Assembly (NCBI GenBank): GCA_963848955.1
Contig: CAWKFQ010000001.1
Coordinates: 1-64,000, forward strand
Length of the DNA stretch: 64,000 bases
Source of the DNA: DASUPK01 sp963848955
GTDB taxonomy: Bacteria; Actinomycetota; Thermoleophilia; Solirubrobacterales; 70-9
Reading direction: 5' to 3'
Under the pieces are notes generated by a model, which saw only the letters and a program-made list of their open reading frames with translations, did not search any database and was not told the origin of the DNA. Below, one piece after another: positions 59,495 through 64,000 of the stretch. The stretch's first letter is position 1; the number at the start of each line of letters is the position of its first letter. The position numbers and the translations under genes were made by a program.

Positions 59495-61166
59495 GCAGCT
59501 GCTTTCATCCCGGCCGGACGGGCCGCCTCGGGCAGTTGAGGCGGGCCGTTCGTGTGGTCCTTCGCCGGAACCTGTGCCATCGCGTGCTCGGCCAGCGCGG
59601 TGATCGTCAGGCTGGGGTTGACGCCCGGGGTTGGCGGGGATGGCCGCCCCGTCGCAGACCATCAGGTTCTCGTAACCGAAGACCCGGTTGCGCGCGTCGA
59701 CCACGCCGTGTTCGGGGTCCGCGCCGATCGCGGCGCCGCCCAGGATGTGGGCGGTCGTCGGGATGTTGAAGATCGCCTCGTTGATCCCGCTCTGCGCGAC
59801 CCCGCCTGTGCGCTCCGCCATCCACCGCGCCGCCGCGTCGGCGGCCGGGATGAAGGTGGGAGTGGGCTTTTCGGGATCCTGTTCGGTCTGCAGCTTCACC
59901 CCGCGCCCCAGCAGTCGTCGTTTGGGTCGCAGGCGGATCGCGTTGTCGAGCGTCTGCATCACCAGGAGGATCACCGTGCGCCGCGACCACTGGCCCGGCC
60001 GGAGCAGGCGCAGGAAACGAAGCGGATGGCGGACGATCTGGCCCAGCCAGAGCAGTGGCCGGCTGCAGCTTCGTCCCCCGCCCGGTCAGGAGCGTGAACA
60101 GGTAGCTCATGGAGTCGGCGCGGCGCCCGTAGGTCACGACCTCGATGTGCGTGTCGGGGTCCGGATAGATGCTCGAGCTGATCGCCACCGACTTCGCGAA
60201 GTCCCGCTCGTCGCTCGGGGCGGTGACCGCGTTGATCGACTCGCTGTTGGTGCGCACGAGCTCCCCGAGCCGGGAGGAGATTCGCGGCAGCGAGCCGCGG
60301 TCACTGCAGCTCGGCGAGCAGCTTGTTTGTCCCGAGCGCACCGGCGGCGATCACGACACCGCGCGCGGTCAGCGTCGAGCGGCGCTTCCGCACCCAGCGA
60401 GCCGGAGCGCTCGCTCGTCACCTCGTAGCCGTCGGAGCCGTCTGCTGCGCCGCCCGAGATCGATCTCACGTCCGTGACCTGCCGCTCGGGGAGGATCTCG
60501 ACCCCGAGCTGCTCGGCGAACCAGAGGTAGTTCTTGACCAGGGTGTTCTTGGCGTTGTAGCGGCAGCCGACCATGCAGCTCCCGCAACCGATGCATCCCG
60601 ATCTCGCCGGCCCGTCGCCGCCGAAGTACGGGTCCGGCACCTCCTTCCCGGGTTCGCCGAAGAAGACGCCGACCCGGGTGTGCTTGAAGGTGTCGCCGAC
60701 GCCCGATCTCCTCGCCGTACTCCTTCAGCAGCAGGTCGGCCGGTCCCTCCAGCGGATAGTCGGTCACGCCGAGCATCCGCTCGGCGGTCTCGTAGTGCGG
60801 GTCGAGCGCCGACTCCCAGTCGCCCAGCGCGTCCCATTGCGGGTCGCGGAAGAACGCGGGCCGCGCCCGGTAGAGCGTGTTTGCGTAGCCGAGGCTGCCC
60901 CCGCCGACGCCGGAGCCGGAGACGATGAAGACGTCCTTGAAGACGGTCATCCGGAAGATGCCGCGGAGCCCGATCTTCGGCATCCAGTAGTAGCGGCGGA
61001 GATTCCAGGTGGACTCGGCGAAGTCCTCGTCGCGGTAGCGGCGACCGCACTCGAGCACCGCGACCCGGTAGCCCTTCTCGGCGAGGCGCAGCGCGGCGAC
61101 CGATCCGCCGAAGCCGGAGCCGATCACGAGCCAGTCGTAGTCGAGGCGAGCTCCCGCGGGGTTCAC
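59491..61166 (-). CDS. GMC-family oxidoreductase, cholesterol-oxidase-like (several frameshifts)
   Basis: About 557 residues, GTG 61166. FAD motif WLVIGSGFGGSVAALRLAEK; VSGSGVGGGSLGYANTLYRA; a Cys cluster CIGCGSCMVGCRYNAKNTLV near residue 190; RGVVIAAGALGTNKLLAELQ; DGAAIPANPG and VNPSLTITALAEHAMAQ at the C-terminus. Extra bases near 59645, 60062, 60303, 60410 and 60705 fragment the frame. Each time the next frame resumes conserved sequence. Related to ChoD (Rv3409c)-type flavoproteins; sterol or alcohol substrate is inference. Divergent from the mce operon. Confidence 0.85.
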
Positions 61167-61172
61167 TGGACC

Positions 61173-61205
61173 CAGCCTAGTTGAGGGACCCTCCTTAACC
61201 TCAAC
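61173..61205. promoter_or_regulatory. GMC promoter with overlapping inverted repeat
   Basis: Minus strand: TTGAGG -35, 19-bp spacer and TAGGCT (61179-61174) ending 7 nt before the GMC GTG. An inverted repeat GTTGAGG...CCTCAAC (61180-61186 with 61199-61205) covers the -35 and spacer, a likely operator. Confidence 0.5.
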
Positions 61206-61275
61206 TCAACGGGCGCTGGGGTGCAAACGGCTTTCCCATGCGGAATTTCGGCGCCTGCGAGGCGACGGTTCCCCT

Positions 61276-61305
61276 TTGACACCCGCGAAGCGCCGATGGA
61301 AGAAT
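61276..61305 (+). promoter_or_regulatory. Candidate promoter of the mce operon
   Basis: TTGACA (61276-61281), 18-bp spacer, AAGAAT (61300-61305); about 70-nt leader to the GTG at 61379. The rest of the 212-bp divergent region shows no other gene. Confidence 0.4.
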
Positions 61306-61378
61306 CGCTGGATGACCGTGCCTGGGTGGGGTACCCCGGCGCGGCCGCAACTTGGGCAACGGGTAGGTAGAGGAACGA

Positions 61379-62808
61379 GTGCCAACATCCAGCGTCGTCG
61401 GACGCGTCGCCGCGGTCCTCGCGCTGCTCGGTGCGATCGTCGTGGTCCTGCTGCTCGTGCTCGGCGGGGGCTCCTCGTACACCGTCACCGCCCAGTTCGT
61501 GAACGCCTCCCAGCTGGTGACGGGCAACAACGTGAACGTCGCCGGCGCCCCGGTCGGCTCGATCAAGGAGATCTCCCTCTCGGACGACGGCCAGGCCCTG
61601 GTCGAGATGGAGATCAAGGACGGCGCGTACACGCCGCTACCCGAGGGCACGCACGCCACGATCCGCTCCCAGTCGCTCTCGGGGATCGCCAACCGCTACA
61701 TCGACCTCGACCTTCCCGCTCAGCCCGACGGGAAGAGGATCTCCTCCGGCGGCGCGATCGCCCAGGCCGACACCACCTCCGAGGTCGACCTGGACCAGCT
61801 CTTCAACACGCTCAACAAGCCGACCGTCGACCACCTGAAGCAGGTGATTCAGGGATTCGCGCACTCCTATGACGGCGTCGGGGCGAAGGCCAACCGCGGC
61901 TTCCACTACCTGAACCCGTTCCTCTCGACCTCGCGGCGGGTCTTCGGCGAGCTCAACTCCGACCAGGCGCGCGCTCGAGAGCCTGATCGTCGACTCCGCC
62001 TCGCTGACCTCGGCGCTGGATCAGCGCGCCCCCGACATCTCCGCGCTGGTCGCGAACCTGAACGTGATGATGGGGGCGATCGGCGCGCCAGAGCACCGCC
62101 CTCGCCTCCGCCGTGGGCCAGCTGCCCGACTTCATGCGCCAGTTCAACACCACCGCGGTCAACCTCCGCGCCGCCCTCGACGACGTCGAGCCGCTCGTCA
62201 ACGCCTCCCGGCCGGTCGCCCAAAAGCTCCAGCCCTTCGCCAAGCGACTGCGCGGCTTCGCCCGAGACGCGGTGCCGACGTCAAGGGCCTGAACGGGATC
62301 ATCAGCGCGCCCGGGCGCCGACAACGACCTGATCGAGCTCACCCAGCCTGCAGGTGCCCCTCGCCGAGATCGCCGTCGGCCCGGTGAACCGCAACGGCGC
62401 CTCGCGCCCCGGCGCCCTGCCCGCGTCCGCCGACGCGCTGACGAACTCGCCTCGACCAGCTCGCCTTCCTGCGGGCCTACATCACCCGAGCTCACCGGCT
62501 GGTTCGACGACTTCGGCCACTCCGGCTTCCCCGACGCCAATCGGCGGCATCGGCCGCATCTCGACGACCCTCAACGCGTTCACCGCCGAGCGCCCCCGCC
62601 CGGCCCCTGCAGCCCTGCCAGGACCCGCTCGGCATCCTGCACGGCCCGGTCTGCCAGGCGGTCAACGCCAGCATCCTGGCGGAAGCCCTCGGCATCAAGA
62701 ACCTGCAGCGCTGTCCGGGCTCGAACGAGCGCGGTCTCTCCGAGGAGCAGCTCACCTCAGAGCGGCACCGTCGACTGCAACCCGAACCAGACCCCGTCGG
62801 GCCCATGA
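61379..62808 (+). CDS. MCE/MlaD-family lipid-transport protein (many frameshifts)
   Basis: About 475 residues. N-terminal membrane anchor VAAVLALLGAIVVVLLLVLG, then the MCE domain: SSYTVTAQFVNASQLVTGNN, VNVAGAPVGSIKEISLSDDG, THATIRSQSLSGIANRYIDL. The helical C-terminal half shows frame changes near 61968, 62092, 62275, 62312, 62345, 62447, 62476, 62537 and 62757. It ends NPNQTPSGP with TGA overlapping the next ATG. MCE proteins form hexameric channels that carry lipids across the envelope. GTG 61379 follows AGAGGA. Confidence 0.85.
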
Positions 62809-64000
62809 AGCGGCTGATCGTGCATCTGGCCTGCTCGCCGCGCGCAGCCGCCAGCCTGCGTGGCCGTTGCGCGGCGCGTCCGACTCCCGCAGTACAAGGT
62901 CGAGCTCTTCAACGCCTTCGGGCTCGTCAACGGGTCCGAGCTGCGCGTCGCCGGCGTCAAGGCGGGCACGATCACGCGACCTCGACATAACCCCGCAGAA
63001 GACCGCGCTCGTCACCGTGGAGGAGGACTCGAAGCTTCCCCGAGTTCAAGGCGGACGCGAGCTGCTCCTCGGAGCCGCAGTCGCTGATCGCGGAGTACTT
63101 CCTGAACTGCCAGCCCGGCAGCTCGACCCAGCCGCTCAGCGGGCCCGATCCCGGCGGCCAGCAACAAGACCACGGTCCAGCCCGACCTCGCCCAGAACAC
63201 CCTCCGTGCGCCGTTCAAGCGACCGCCTCCAGCTGCTGATCAACGAGTTCGGCACCGCGCTCGACGGCAACGCCGAGAACCTGAACGCTGCGATCCGCGC
63301 CGGCGCGCCCGCGCTCCAGCAGCTCAAGCAGGTCCTCAACATCCTCGGCAACCAGAACACAGACGATCGCCGAGCTGAACTCGAATGCGGATGCGATCTT
63401 CGCCCAGCTCGCGAACCGCCGGGAGGACGTCGTCCACTTCATCGACAACGCCGGCCGTACCGCGGCGATCTCGGCCGAGCGCTCGAACGACCTGGCGCAG
63501 AACTTCCACCTGCTCGACGACTTCCTCGTCGAGCTGAAGCCGACGATGTTCCAGCTCGGCAAGCTCGCCGAGAACCAGACGCCGCTGCTGGCCGACCTGC
63601 ACGCCGCCGCGCCCGGTCTCAACAAGCTGGCGAAGAACCTGCCGCCGTTCAACAACGGCGCCCAGCAGTCGCTTACCTCGCTGGGCGGCGCTGCCCGCGT
63701 CGGCAAGGTCGCGTTGGCCAACGGCCAGGACGAGATCGCCGCCCTCGACCAGTCGAGCACCAAGGCCTATCCCGCCGCGAACGAGGTCGCGAAGTTCCTG
63801 GAGAGCATCGACAACCCGAGCAACGCGGTCGAGGAGGACTCCTGCGCCCGCTTCGACCTCCGCGAGCAGCCCGGTGAGGCCGACAGGCGCGTCCAGGCGC
63901 TCGACCAGAAGATGGGGGTCACGCTGCACGGTGATCAGACGGCCCAGTGCAAGTGGGCGAACGGGCAGCAGCCGGGCCCGAATTCCAGCGGCGGCAACCC
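62805..64000 (+). CDS. Second MCE/MlaD-family protein, incomplete at window end (frameshifts)
   Basis: Starts MKRLIVHLA, overlapping the previous stop (ATGA). MCE domain YKVELFNAFGLVNGSELRVA, GVKAGTIT then DLDITPQKTALVTVEED after an extra base near 62989. More shifts near 62880, 63036, 63150, 63210 and 63360. From 63370 the frame is stable: ADAIFAQLANRREDVVHFID, LNKLAKNLPPFNNGAQQ. The 3' end is outside the window. Typical of actinobacterial mce operons with several MCE genes in a row. Confidence 0.85.

Overview
This window is high-GC actinobacterial DNA. Its gene order is rpoB-rpoC-rpsL-rpsG-fusA-tuf, the S10-spc ribosomal cluster, secY-adk-map, the alpha operon, then truA, surE and ligA. Three points favour class Thermoleophilia, probably Solirubrobacterales: zinc-binding (C+) forms of S4, S14 and L36; Ala/Glu/Lys-rich tails on several ribosomal proteins; and a secreted protein ending in a Lys-rich 'cysteine-framed' domain that I associate with that group. 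The taxonomic call is inference.

Layout. 0-5.4 kb: 3' end of rpoB and all of rpoC. 5.4-6.7 kb: three minus-strand genes (VOC protein, small membrane protein, HAD-like protein). 6.8-7.6 kb: rpsL-rpsG. 7.7-9.2 kb: two minus-strand paralogous membrane proteins. 9.4-12.8 kb: fusA-tuf, with an attenuator-like hairpin in the fusA leader. 12.9-25.9 kb: rpsJ through map on one strand, with overlapping or near-touching genes. 26.0-28.5 kb: a minus-strand tetR-uspA-MFS operon with two palindromic operators. 28.7-31.7 kb: rpmJ-rpsM-rpsK-rpsD-rpoA-rplQ. 31.7-36.1 kb: a TetR/sulfatase island. 36.7-40.4 kb: truA, surE, ligA. 40.4-59.5 kb: mixed accessory and housekeeping genes (dacB, two patatins, acyl-CoA ligase, glycerate kinase, NIF3-like, DsbA-like, a third sulfatase, VOC dioxygenase-like, secreted proteins, tRNA-Pro, TVP38, sodA). 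59.5-64 kb: a GMC oxidoreductase divergent from the start of an mce operon.

How it works together. Most of the plus strand is transcription and translation machinery. Each classical junction (rpoC/rpsL, rpsG/fusA, map/rpmJ, rplQ/truA) is interrupted by a cassette that is wholly or partly antisense. infA was not found in its usual place. Many first genes carry a -10 hexamer 6-10 nt before an ATG or GTG and have no Shine-Dalgarno, so leaderless mRNAs look common. A small family of hairpin repeats containing GGCCACAAA or close variants sits at the 3' ends of five transcription units.

Quality caveat. About 40 single-base indels interrupt genes that otherwise read as intact. They are densest at both ends of the window, and most are one extra base. 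rpoC also carries a diverged 499-bp internal tandem copy. The simplest reading is a long-read or metagenomic contig with poor consensus at its ends and some strain mixing. Affected genes are therefore annotated as whole genes with the shift positions given. No intergenic stretch longer than about 215 bases was found.
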